From assembly GCA_017893485.1 (NCBI GenBank), contig JACEHZ010000375.1:558001-622000 (forward strand): a stretch of 64,000 nt of DNA, in the 5' to 3' direction. This document shows, piece by piece, positions 35,341 through 46,720 of the stretch. Made by a program: the position numbers and the translations under genes. Position 1 is the first letter of the stretch. Each line of letters begins with the position of its first letter. This stretch comes from Hemerocallis citrina. Its lineage: Eukaryota; Streptophyta; Magnoliopsida; Asparagales; Asphodelaceae. The notes beneath the pieces were generated by a model, which did no database searches, was not told the DNA's origin, and saw only the letters and a list, made by a program, of their open reading frames with translations.

Positions 35341-35850
35341 ATGGCTGCTCCCGCAACTTACTAAGCTCAAAAAATGAGTTTGGAGTCCAACACTTGGTTC
35401 GACGTTGCTTTAGCCGCTTGCAGACAAGTAAGGGCGGGGCAGCTCACCATTCAGAGTTGCTCCTACAACTCGTTAACCCCCTCTAACAACGAGTTCGGAG
35501 TCCAACACTTGGCTCGATTCCGCTTCAAATTACTCGCTCATAAGCGGGTAAGAAGTGGTTCGCCATTCGGAACTGCTCCCACAACCGTTGAATCTCTCTT
35601 AAACGATGAGTTTGGAGTCCAACACTTGGCTCAATTCCGCTTCAAATTACTCGCTCATAAGCAGGTAAGAAGTGGTTCGCCATTCGGAACTGCTCCCATA
35701 ACTGTTGAATCTCTCTTAAACGACGAGTTCGGAGTCCAACACTTGGCTCGATTCCGCTTCAAATTACTCGCTCATAAGCGGGTAAGAAGTGGTTCGCCAA
35801 CTGCTCCCACAACCGTTGAATCTCACTTAAACAACAAATTTGGAGCTCAA
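35341..35850. repeat. 115-117-bp tandem repeat array A
   Basis: GAGTTYGGAGTCCAACACTTGG recurs at 35376, 35491, 35608 and 35725. The monomer also has CCATTCGGAACTGCTCCCA. Both match the 110-bp monomer of the 15-kb element. The open frame across it is a by-product. Confidence 0.88.
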
Positions 35851-36400
35851 AACTCTCCCCTAGAGTTGCTCCTCAAACTTGTCTCCCAAATGGCTCTCTC
35901 CTAGAGCCAAGCTCTTCGCTCCGCTCCCCTCCAAACGGACCTCTTCTCAATGAGTTCGGAGCTCAAAACTCTTTCCTAGAGTTGCTCCTCAAACTCGTCT
36001 CCCAAATGGCTCTCTCCTAGAGCCAAGCTCTTCACTCCGCTCCCCTCCAAAGCGGACCTCTTCTCAACGAGTTCGGAGCTCAAAACTCTCCCCTAAAGTT
36101 GCTCCTAAAACTCATCTCCCAAATGGCTCTCTCCTAGAGCCAAGCTCTTCGCTCCGCTCGCCTCCCGAGTGGGCCTCTTCTAAGCGAGTTCGGAGCTCAA
36201 AACTCTCCCCTAGAGTTGCTCCTCAAACTCGTCTCATGAATTTCTCTCTCCTAGAGCCTTGTGATGTTCTTCACTCCGTTCGCCTCACGAGTGCTCTTCC
36301 TCTCAATGGGCTCCGAGCTAGAACTCTCCCCAGGAGTTGCTCCTTGCACTGACCTCCAAGAATAGATCTTCCCATGGCTCTTACGAGAATCTTCCTAGCC
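35851..36400. repeat. About 118-bp tandem repeat array B
   Basis: GCTCAAAACTCT..CCTAGAGTTGCTCCT..AAACTCGTCTC recurs about four to five times with decreasing similarity. Probably a diverged extension of array A. Confidence 0.75.
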
Positions 36401-37149
36401 CATCTTCTTCGCTCCTAGGAGTGGAGCTCCTCTTCGAAAATCCTCAAGACAAAAATGCTCCTTAACTTCATCAAGACAAGGATGTTACAGGACTATTTCG
36501 ACCATGAAGAAGGGTGAATCTTTGTCCCACTCCTAAAGAGAAGTTGTAGATCTTCGAGTTAGCTTCGAAACGAGGGGTCGCACGCCCCGATCGGACCTCC
36601 GTAGCACCGGAAAAGTGGATCGCAATACAGCTTCACCGAGCAAGAAAATAGCAAAAACTATCGCCTCGTGATCCACGCCATGATCGTGATCAACCGTCCA
36701 GATCTCACCACGTACTTCGGATCTGCAACCCGAGCAACTTGCATTCCGAGCTGCGTATTGGAGAAAAACGACTTCATCATCATAATTCGCGCCTGATCAC
36801 AATCAAACGGCTCAGATTGCACCACGACCACAAAACGACAAGATCACGTTTTCTCGTGATCTGAGCCTCCTGACTCGTGATCCTTGCCATGATCGTGATC
36901 AACCGTCCAGATTGAGCCACGTAGCTCGGATCTACAATCCGAGCTACTGAACTTCCGAGCTGCAAAATGGCAAAAAATGTTGCCTCAAAATATGTGCACA
37001 AATCCGATCAACAGCCACAAACAAACAAACAAATAAAGAAGAAAAAGAGTAAGGGTTAACAGATCAGGTTCACACCCGTTATAGCCCACATCCGTAACCC
37101 CCTCCCTTCTTCCTTCTGAAAATCTTTTCCCGCCAAAACCCAAAACACC
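36401..37149. other. Gag-only element 3' DNA with dispersed repeats
   Basis: Two copies of a unit with GATCGTGATCAACCGTCCAGAT..CCACGTA..CGGATCT, related to the dispersed repeat of the 15-kb element. No gene. Confidence 0.5.
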
Positions 37150-38120
37150 ATGGAGCTGCTCCTTCAACCTTCGACGCCCTACTTCGAACCCACTCTGAGC
37201 TCACCTCCGCACTTCCGCCAGTGGCGCGAGGCTCCTCCATTTCCGAGCGCTAGGCTCCTCCGTCTCAAGCACCCCCGCATCGAGCTCCAACTTAGAACCC
37301 AATGTCTCCTCCTTCAACCTCGAGCGGACTCTCCTGCTTGCCGAGCTCCAAGTTCCTCGCCTCTGAGCTCAGCGAGCGCCTCGACCAAGGCCAGCAATGT
37401 CCAAGACCCCGCCGAGCTCTCCAACCGGTGCCGAGTCGAGTTCCCTCCTCCTTCGTCGAGCTCCCAAGAGCCCCGCCATGGCCGAAGCTCTGTCATCGAG
37501 CCCACAATGCAGAGCTCGAGCATCTCGAGCTCCCCCTTCGTCAACCTCTAAGCTCGACACCACTTCCGCTCCGCCGAAGCTCCGAGCTCAGACTCGCCGA
37601 ACCCATTAAACCGAGCTCCACAATGCCGAGCGCCAACTCCGAAGCTCACCTCCAAGCTCTACTTCCTCCTCACCAAGCTTGTCGCCAAGCTCAAAGCCTC
37701 CGCCACCGAAGCTCCGAGCTCAGACTCGTCGAACCCATCGAACCGAGCTCCACAATGCCGAGCGCCAACTCCAAAGCTCACCTCCAAGCTTTACTTCCTC
37801 CTCGCCAAGCTTGTCGCCAAGCTCAAAGCCTCTGCCGCCGAGCTCCGTATCCAATGTCGAGCTCATCGTCGCCGAGCTTACAAGCTCCGACATCCCACTG
37901 TCGAGCTCGCCTAATGTCGAGCTCCACCACCTCTGAGTTTGAGGAACCTATCACCGAAGCTCTCCCCTCGTTCTCGTCGAGCTCCCCTCCTCGCCACTTG
38001 CGAGCGACCACCCTCCTCTTTGAGTTCCCTCCTCAGGCTCGGAGGAGTCAAAAGACATCGAAGAAGAAACAGAGTTGGGCGAAAAAAAAGTGCCACGTGG
38101 CGGTCAACTGTCAACGTTGA
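37150..38120 (+). other. GC-rich segment with long open frames and a 130-bp duplication
   Basis: ATG 37150 in an ACACCATGG context opens a Leu/Pro/Ser-rich frame. The overlapping frames to 38120 are open on both strands because the sequence is built from CCGAGCTC and AAGCTC units. A roughly 129-bp direct repeat (GCCGAGCGCCAACTCC) occurs at 37627 and 37756. I do not recognise a protein family. It is more likely a repeat or a decayed captured sequence than a gene. Confidence 0.3.
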
Positions 38121-38781
38121 CCGGCCACGTGTCAGCATCTGGTGGGTCGGCAATGCATTCCGAGCGAAAGGTGTTCCGAGCTGCACATGTGGAGAAAAAT
38201 GGTGCCGAGCTACACAAGCTGTCCAATCATCTCAAAATTTGTGCCACGACACGATCAACGCACAGAAACGCGCCACGTGTCCAGAACATGATCTGCTTTG
38301 CGATGCGCGCCATCTGATCATGATCGATATCCAGAAATGCACCACGTGTCCAGGTAATATTTAATTAATTAATTTATTTATTTAATTGAATTTATAATTT
38401 TAAAAAAAATCAGAAAAAATATTTTAAAATCGAAAAAAATTAATTAAAAAATTCTAAAAATAATTATTAATTCGGAAAATTATTTTAAAATTCTAAAAAA
38501 AATAATTATTAAATTAGAACAATTAATTAATATTTTCGATAATTAATTATTTAATTCGGAAAATGAATAAAAAATTCTAAAAAATGAGGAAAAATTCAGA
38601 AAAATTTGGAAAAATAAAAAAAATCCAAAAAATTCTGAGGATATTTTTGTGCATTTTATAAGCTCAGAATAACACCGTTACACCTCAAGCAAGGTCCGAA
38701 CTCCCTTAAGAACTCCGATAAAATTCCGTACGCAATTAGAACAACAAAACTACTCCTCAAAGACTGTAGAACTCAGTCTAT
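38121..38781. other. Repeat copy and AT-rich spacer before the polypurine tract
   Basis: 38157-38355 holds a dispersed-repeat relative with GATC and CCACGTGTCCAG motifs; 38357-38640 is AATTAATT-rich. No gene. Confidence 0.5.
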
Positions 38782-38796
38782 AGGAGTGGGGGCTCG
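38782..38796 (+). other. Polypurine tract of gag-only element
   Basis: AGGAGTGGGGGCTCG directly before the 3' LTR, matching the 15-kb element. Confidence 0.75.
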
Positions 38797-39379
38797 TGAT
38801 ATGGCTAAAAATGGGATTAAATCGGGACCGTTCGAATCGGATACGAACCTTAAAGCTCGGGGGTAAAACGGTAATTTCACATACAAACGGGTCTGAAATG
38901 GGAACTGGATCTTTCTTCAAAGCCTAATAACCCATGAACGGATCAGTCTTACTAGGTACGGGTCCCAACCCATTACAAACCAGCTCAGAAGAATAAAAAA
39001 GAATTCAGATTCATAATTATCCCTAAGAAGTGATCTTAACCGCTTCTATCCATTCACACCGGAAAGTAGAGATATGTTCATATCTCGAAATGGATCCCTA
39101 AGGCAACTATGAATACCCCTCTCCCCCATTGTTACCAGGTAATCAATACTTTTCCAATAAAAGCTCTTTCTTAATCATTCAGATTACTGACAAGAGCGTC
39201 GGAGGGTGCGTCATCGGGATCCATCCCAGTGTCTCGCACTTTTTGTAGGTTCACAGCAGCGGCAAGAGATCAAGTCAATACACCGGTGAAGGTCAACAGA
39301 TCAACAGGTTTGCTTTATTGTTTCCTCCAAGAATCCACAAATTCATCTGTTTGCTCCCACACCAAAATTAGCAGCAACA
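38797..39379 (+). repeat. 3' LTR of gag-only element
   Basis: 583 bp, TGATATGG...AGCAGCAACA. The TATA box is changed to TATGAATA here (39109-39116). Confidence 0.9.
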
Positions 39380-39384
39380 ATAGC

Positions 39385-39507
39385 CTATGATCAAGAGTCA
39401 CCTAATCGGTTAACCACCTTTTGAGAGGCAGCCTGTGGTGAGCAGTTGTACTACATAGTATCTAATTTATCTTATAAATTGTCTGAGCTAGGGGCAGGGG
39501 CATTACA
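39385..39507 (+). repeat. TRIM 5' LTR, second part
   Basis: Continues the LTR after the gypsy insertion (CTATGATCAAGAGTCACC...) and ends GGGGCATTACA before the primer site. Confidence 0.7.
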
Positions 39508-39509
39508 AA

Positions 39510-39521
39510 TGGTATCAGAGC
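39510..39521 (+). other. TRIM primer-binding site (tRNA-iMet)
   Basis: TGGTATCAGAGC, complementary to the 3' end of plant initiator tRNA-Met, two bases past the LTR end. Confidence 0.8.
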
Positions 39522-39645
39522 TAGGTTTTCGACACCGGAGTGTGGGGTACGTCTATATAGGGCGGATAGGAGGGTGGCTCAATTAAATCCGGGATTATAA
39601 TTGATCGGACAGTGGATTCTCCCCTGATTTCTGAAGGGGGGTGTC

Positions 39646-39659
39646 TGTAACACCCCGTA

Positions 39660-39730
<71 letters not shown>

Positions 39731-39896
39731 AAAGGGATATGAGCAACTTGCTCATTTAGTAAATGAGCAATTGATTATGTGGCATGCATGTGATACATTG
39801 GACAACTAACCATTTTAAAGATTTCCAATCACATGTATGCCACATCATCAACTTGCTTATTTACTAAATGAGCAAGTTGCTCATACTCCTTTTTCC

Positions 39897-39954
<58 letters not shown>

Positions 39955-40395
39955 GTTCAAAAAAGTATATAAAAGTTGGCTGTTATATACAATGGATTTG
40001 GAAAGTTGGCATATTGGTTAATAAATCAAATTTAATGAATGGTATTGGGGGGGGGGGGGCCCACGTGAAATGGTAACAGCATTTGGCTATTTGAAAATTG
40101 GCTGTTTGACTTCGTCAACAAGCCTCGGCTGACGTGGCAAGCTTTGTGGAGGGCCCCACTCGAGGTAAGTATTCGGCTGTGTTCTCTCGGAGAGAGAGAG
40201 CAGGAGATGGTAAGTGGGAATAGTACCACATTGGGAGTATAAAAGAATATAATAATATATAAATATAGTAGCCTATGATCAAGAGTCACCTAATTGGTTA
40301 ACCGCCTTTTGAGAGGCAGCCTGTGGTGGGCAGTTGTACTACATAGTATCTAATTTGTCTTATAAATTGTATAAATTGTCTGAGCTAGGGGCAGG
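39646..40395 (+). repeat. TRIM 3' LTR, carrying a MITE and cut at its end
   Basis: Starts TGTAACACCCCGTA after a GAAGGGGGGTGTC purine tract. Holds (TA)n on both sides of the 172-bp MITE and a 14-G run near 40047. Ends at GGGGCAGG where the copia LTR begins. Confidence 0.7.
39726..39897. mobile_element. 172-bp MITE, copy 2, inside a (TA)n run
   Basis: Same length and sequence type as 1635-1806 (GGGTAAAAGGGATATGAGCA ... CTTTTTCCC). It splits a (TA)n run; the homologous LTR at 32255 has the run intact, so the insertion and its target are directly visible. Confidence 0.85.
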
Positions 40396-41830
40396 TGTTG
40401 GATCCTGTAGGCAAGGCAAGAAACAATAGAGGGGGGTGAATAGTGTTTTATAAAAAATAAAAAGCGGAATTAAGATTTTCTTCTGCTCAGTCGACTTGAA
40501 TAGATAAACCAGTCGACTGAAGCGACAATTAAGAAAAGTATTTTTAAAGCGAGTCTGAGGAGTCGACTTAGAGATGAGACAGTCGATTTATCACACAAAC
40601 TTTCAGAGAGTAGTACGAGTCTGACCAGTCGACTTACAGAAGTACACAGTCGACTGTCCAGACAAGTTTCACAGAAAAGCTATAAAGAAGAAAATGAAAT
40701 GCAAGTTCAAAGAGATACAACCACAGAGTGCACACGATGTATCTTGGTTCAGTCCTCCCAACCTACATCCAGTCCCCAAGCAACCCACTTGAGATTTTTC
40801 ACTATTCTTGAAAAAATTACAAGAATACCCTACGGCGTTAGACAACAACCTTGTCCAACCCGTAGTCCTTTCTCACAACTAGAGAAAGCAATTCACTCTT
40901 TCACCAAGAGTGACAAACTTGACTCTACACCCTAGAGTCCTACTCTCCAACCGAGAGGAAAAGAAAAACAATAAAAATATTTACAATCAACTTATAGACT
41001 TGGTGTGATTATGATTTTGTACGTGGCTATTTGGTCGACTTCTGAATTCAGTCGAAAACGAAATCGATGTTATGCTGGACTGAGAACAGAGAACCAAGAC
41101 TTAGTGAGTTTGAAAAACTTTTCTTTCTTGAAGGCACAATACTTAAACTTTTTCTAAAAAATGCTTGGAACTTTTCCATGGTGATTCTAATGTTCTATTT
41201 ATAGATTAGAATCCCTGGACGTTGTAAAAACAGTTTCTTACAACTGTTAAACAATGGATAATAACGGATAAGAGTTTTAAATTCGAAAAAAAGTTTTGAA
41301 ATCAGTAAACTGTCGAAATGACTTGAACAGTCGACTGGGTTGTCTTTATGAGTCGACTGGTCAGAGTTTGAATAAGATCAGACAATTTTGTACAGACTCA
41401 GTCGACTGGTTCTAAATGGCAGTCGACTGGTACTCAACAGCTGATCTAGTTCAAGCTGTTTCGACCTTTAGATTTTGTAAAACACACAGTTATAAAAATT
41501 ATGTGTGAATGTGTGACAAGGCTGTACATCAATCTAAGACTCAACAAAGAGAAAAAAAAATTACATTGTACAAGACACACAAAAATATAAGACACTGAAG
41601 CTTTGGTCTTGACTTGAGTCTTGAGTCTTGAGTGAAGCTTTAGCCATTGTCTTTATATGGAGTTTTGCTTGATCATTGTTCAGCTTTAGAATATTGTGAC
41701 TTGCTTGATCAATTTCCTTTGAGGCCTTTGTGTATCATACATGATAAATTTTGATATAACCTGCAATTAAATGAAAAATAGCACAACACAGTTTGCATTG
41801 TGTTGTAATCATCAAAATCAAGAATCAACA
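40396..41830 (-). repeat. 3' LTR of a minus-strand Ty1/copia element
   Basis: 1435 bp with TGTTG...CAACA ends. On the right it is followed by CTCCCCCTTTTTGATGATGA, which on the minus strand is a purine tract ending at the LTR. Carries about ten GTCGAC palindromes in flanks of the form CAGTCGACTG (40488-41430). Confidence 0.7.
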
Positions 41831-42015
41831 TTCTCCCCCTTTTTGATGATGACAACACAATAGCTGATAATAGAAGGAATAGGGGGAAAAAAAAGTGAAA
41901 AAAATACAAATGTTTATATGCTCCTCCTATCAGATATACAACATGCATAGAACTTAAAAGAAAAAATACAAGTCATGCATATATTCTCACAACAGAAAAT
42001 TAACATAAAGAGACT

Positions 42016-42049
<34 letters not shown>

Positions 42050-42615
42050 CTGATATTGGATGTTCTCTCCCCCTTTTTCATCAACAAAAACAAAAAATAG
42101 GAAGAAGAAATACTTTACACAAACAAAAATAACACAAAATGTATTCATAGAAACTTAGTCTTAGTTCAAACTAGTACAAAATAACAAAATGCAACAATGA
42201 GTAAAAAATAGCAAATAAGAAAAATAGGAACTCATTAATCTTCGTCTTCGTCATCTAATGCCTAATGCCTCTTTCGATTAGGTAGTGGATGTAATTTCTG
42301 AAATCATCATGATTTGGTGGGAAAAGGCATTCCACATCTCCAATTGAAGCAGGAAATATGTTTACACATGGTATCTAGGTCACATTTCTCTCCTGCAACC
42401 AAGGTTTCCCACAAACTATACAAATTTATAGGCACCACATCAAATAGAACATGCTCATTTACTCTATCTAACATTGTTTCTTTACCTTAATTTGAACTTT
42501 TCTTAGTTCTAACCATATTTGCGGTTTTTAGCCATGTCGCCTCTGCGTGTCTCTTTCACGTTTCGGAAGTATCTCTTCTTAATAAGGAAGTTGAAAATAT
42601 CTTTGACCATGCAAG
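41831..42615 (-). pseudogene. Copia internal remnant
   Basis: Purine tract, a second CTCTCCCCCTTTTTCATCAA tract near 42064, then minus-strand coding-like sequence with VKDIFNFLIKKRYFRNVKET (about 42545-42610). Joined across the two insertions at 42616-52689 and 52736-55688, this open frame continues through 52690-52735 into about 55760. I do not recognise the domain. Confidence 0.45.
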
Positions 42616-45600
42616 TGTCATGCCCCGCTTCCCAAAAATACGAAATACGAGTACGTAATATTGGTCCAGCGAATGATTTTTATCATCCATAAGCTGTTCA
42701 GGAATCTTTACAACATCTCACAAAATAATCAGAGTCGGAAGCAAGAGAATCAACCACACATGCATAATTGAATCAATATACCATCAAAATTCACTTGAAA
42801 CAAAATGTATTAATCTCAAATAAATCAGATCTGAACAAGTCAACAATCCTGGGTCATACTGCCCAAACACAAAGAATTCAAGTAACAGATACATTGTTCA
42901 AAATGAGCAATATGAAATAAATGAAGAAAGCAAAAGCTCCAGCTAACTAGAACTTTAGATCACATATTCCATCGGCAGCTGATCACCAAAATCTGCAATT
43001 TGACAAATTGCAGGAAGAAGGAAAAAGAAAACAAGTACCCGTCAATGCAAGTTACAGACCACTTATAATGTAGGATACAAGTACATGGGAAAGGTAAACA
43101 AATAACATGGAATTAAGCATCAACAGTAATAACTAGCATGAATCAGTAAAACAAGGTTAACTAGCATGATATACTAACAGTACAAATATTTATGTCAAAT
43201 ATAGTGTCATACGGCAACTAACAGTGTCCAGTAATAGTAAGCTCAGTATATCAGTGAAACAGGATAACAGTATAACAGTATCTGTTCAACAGTATCAGTC
43301 TAACAGTATCAGTCTTATGTTCTTACAGTCTTGTGTGTGTTACTAGCTAGGTAGCACTTTATGCAGCCCACCTTACATGGTTGCTACATTCAAACAATTT
43401 CGCTTTAGATTTCGGAGGGGATCATATAGGGCCGTGTACTTAGGTATCAGTAACAGTAGCAGTAGCAGTAACAGTCAGAACCTAGTGGTTCTCCTCCGAT
43501 TACACCTTCCTATAGGAAAGTGTGCAGTCAGGTAATCAGTAACAGAAATCATACAGTCAGAACCTATTGGTCCTCCTCAGAGTACATCTTCCTATAGGGA
43601 AGTGTGCAGTCAGGTAATCAGTATAACAGTATAACAGATGCTCAGTATGGAAAACACGGGCCCCCTTCCAAGTACACATTTTTATAATTTCCCACTACTA
43701 GATCTTTCCCTTAACCCCGGCTTGATTACTTTTATTATGGTTATCAACAAACATGACAGTGCATGAAATAGTGTCAAACTAACATGGTATAATCAGCATT
43801 AGGTTCAGGGAAACAAATAAATATGCATAGAAAATATACAGTCACATAAACGAGCAAAACAGTGTATATTCATATTCAGGACAGCAAGACAGTACATTAC
43901 TAAAACAGTGATTCCTGTTACTACTGAATTCCAAATCTGAATCCGTCAAAGAATCTGGAAAATAGACTTCCACACGAATCCAGAAATTATAAATAAGCTA
44001 TATAGTATTTCACAAAATCATAACTCAAAACTGATTTGAATCCAGAAAATACGTTCAGCCAGAAATTAGTAAATCGACTTCTCAGTTAGAAAAACAGCAT
44101 TAAAACTCCTGAAAGAAATTCAGGAAAAATCTGGGGTAATCCCCTATATGTCTAGTATCAAAATATAAAGTTTCATAATATTCCAGTAAAATTAGTTAAG
44201 TCAACAAAAATCAGAACACATCAAGAAACGATACTTTGGCAAATCCGGAATTCCCAACACTGCTATATGAAAACTGTAATATCTCGCAAACCGTGAAACG
44301 AAATCAAAATCTGCCAAAGTGAGATGAAAATAGACAAAATAGTCTAACTTTCATATCTCACAAATATTTTTCATACAGTAAAAGGAAATAGGGTGAAAAT
44401 ACAAATCTATCCAGAACAGAGAGCAAAATACAGCAAGCATAGCTTTCATAAACAAGCATGAAATGGCGTATAAACTCATCAATAAAATTCACAAAAATTC
44501 TGGGTAGTCCCTAGATAGATATAGAAATATTGACGAAAGTTTTAGATCAAAATAATATTTGTAGCACAAGTATCAAAATAATTTAGTCATCAAAATCATC
44601 AAGAAACGAAATCTGGAATTTATCTACCCCTCTATAGTAAAACAGTCATAACTCACACATACGAAAACGAAATTGAGCAAGGTCATGGGGGTTGGAAAGA
44701 AGACGAATTCCTCTAAAACTCACGTTTTATACTGAAATTAAGATTCTGACCTTAATATGGTCTAAATTACTGATCAAGACAGAATATCGGCAAAACCAGA
44801 ATTTCCTCAAAAAACAAAATCAACATAGATTCAACGAAACTTGATCCAAACACAAACAAACATGAAATCGAGTCTACCAAGTGTCCAAACATCATGAAAT
44901 AGGGTAATTAACATATCTAAAACAAGTCTATCATATGGTTCTCAACAAATACCCAAATTCTCACAAGAAGTCTCACATACATGATCAAATCAAGAATGGG
45001 CAAAACCTAAGTTAATTCATGTCAATATTGTGTCGTGAGGCAACTATGGTCAAGTTTTCACAATAGAGACAAAACCCATCAAATATAACACACACACGAG
45101 TTGTCTATAGAACCCAACTACACTATAAGCGGTATTTTTGACTTTTGTCGTACAAAGGAATTAGAGTACAAGTTACTTGCCTGAGAGACGACGACGGAAC
45201 GAAGCAAAGAGCAAGAATAACGGGAATGGATTCTCAGGAACAACTCAACGAACGGATCGAACGAATACACGAACCAAACACGAACACAAACCAACCAACG
45301 AGATGATCACAAACAAGATCAGACGACTGAGATCAAAAGATCAAGAGATCAAGGCGATCAGATCAGATCGGACGAATCTGATCGAAGATCAAGATCAAGA
45401 TCAATCGAGATGTGATCAGTATCTTGATGATGGTGATGATGATGATCGGATCAGATCGACGATCAGACGGCCACCAATCAAAGTGATCAAAGAACTCCAA
45501 GATGATGATGATCAAGATGTTGATCAACGGCCCACGTTCAAAAGATCAAGACTCTATGATCCAAAAACCCAGTATCAAAACAGAGCAATGGAATAGCTTT

Positions 45601-46658
45601 GCGACAGTGGGGTTGATGGACGGTGGCCATGGCGACGGCGATGGGACGGAACACAGCGGCGGCGGACGACGGTGGACAGGCAGAGGGTGCTACCGCAGGT
45701 GGCTGCAGCTTGCTGGCTTTCTGCTATTGCTGTAAGCTGCGTCGGGGAAAACACAGCGCGAGGAGCACCGGGAACAGAGGCTAGGGCGGTGTAGCTGCTG
45801 CATCACTGGTGGCGTCGCGACTCAGGGAGGTCACAAGGAAACTTTCTACAGGCGGGAGCTCGAGCGGACGTGGCAACGGGGCACAGGGCGGCCATGGCAA
45901 AGGAGCACACAGGGGGGGACGTGAAGGTCGGGAGAAAGGTGCAGCTGCTCTGCGGTGGTCGCGGCGCGATAGGAGATGGACGGAAGAGGGTTGAGGAGGG
46001 AGAGACAAGAAGGAGGAAGGCGGCTGGTAGGTAGGAGACGAACAGACAATGGGTTTAAATATAGGGGTAGAAAGAAATATTAGGGTTAGCGTGGAAAAGA
46101 ACGGCTGAGTATAAAGGGTATAGGAGTTACGGGTTGAGATCATAACGGGTTGGGTTGGGGTAAGTAACCGGGTCTGGGTAGTTAGCTAATTGGGTTTGGG
46201 TAGTGGTAAACAGGGTAGAAGTTAGGGTTAAATGGGTATTGGTTGGGTATATGAACAGGGTATTAGGATATAATGGGTTTAGGGTAAATGGGTAGTAAAA
46301 CAGGGTGTGGGTATTTATAATAAAAATCCAAAAAGAAATAGAGTATTAAATCCAATAAAATAATGGGTTTCGGGTTTTGGGAAAATAAAAATAATCAATA
46401 AAATATACAATTTGCATTTTATAGAAATACTACTAATAATAATAAAAGTAATAACAATAACAATAATAATCATAAACATAATAATAATAATACTAATACT
46501 AATAATAACCGAAAACAAATAAAATTATTGATAGATTTTAATAGAAGATCCAATAGTACATTTTAACAAAAATAGTTCGAAAGCGAAAAACTAATTTATA
46601 GAAATTTGAAATACTGAAAATACACAGAAAATACATTTTTACGAAAAAAAGGGTTATA
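42616..46658 (-). repeat. 3' LTR of the Tekay-like element (left copy)
   Basis: About 4.04 kb. Its plus-strand end reads GGGTTATA where the other copy has GGGTTACA. Contains an ACAGT-rich tandem stretch (43240-43640), a GATC-dense stretch (45300-45570) and AAT-type microsatellites (46430-46510). The open frame at 45177-45596 comes from the GATCAA units and is not a gene. Confidence 0.88.
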
Positions 46659-46720
46659 AATCCTACTCACCTTACAACAAAATTTCGTCCTCGAAATTTG
46701 CTTAGGCGGTACATAGGACA
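46659..46720 (-). other. Tekay-type 3' terminal signature
   Basis: On the minus strand: GCAAATTTCGAGGACGAAAT followed by TTTGTTGTAAGGTGAGTAGG just before the 3' LTR. It fills the place of the purine tract region in this lineage. Confidence 0.6.

Larger units (their letters stand above)
32649..39379 (+). mobile_element. 6.7-kb gag-only gypsy element (non-autonomous partner of the Tat element)
   Basis: Perfect target duplication ATAGC (32644-32648 and 39380-39384). The uninterrupted site is seen in the TRIM 3' LTR near 40268. LTRs of 582 and 583 bp start TGATATGGCTAAAAATGGGA like the 15-kb element. It has the same type of primer site, polypurine tract and gag, but no protease, reverse transcriptase, RNase H or integrase. 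Its LTRs differ far more than those of the 15-kb element (about 14 differences in the first 180 bases), so it is older. Confidence 0.9.
32255..40395 (+). mobile_element. TRIM-type miniature LTR element, split by other insertions
   Basis: 5' LTR in two parts (32255-32648 and 39385-39507) around the gypsy insertion, then primer site, only 138 bp of internal DNA (39508-39645) and a 3' LTR from 39646 that is cut at 40395 by a copia element. LTRs start TGTAACACCCCG and end GGGGCATTACA. Both carry a (TA)n run, a CCACGTG segment and a TAGCCTATGATCAAGAGTCA segment. There is no coding capacity. The left flank is ACATG; the right flank is lost. Confidence 0.75.

Noticed and set aside
35374..35904. 176-codon frame over the tandem array
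   Set aside because: It follows the 117-bp repeat, which is a multiple of three, so it stays open by chance; no known domain.
43240..43640. CRISPR-like spacing of ACAGT repeats
   Set aside because: The repeats are short, degenerate and without unique spacers; this is plant LTR tandem repeat.
45177..45596. 139-codon basic/acidic frame in the LTR
   Set aside because: Lies in an LTR, arises from GATCAA units, and the other LTR copy breaks the frame.
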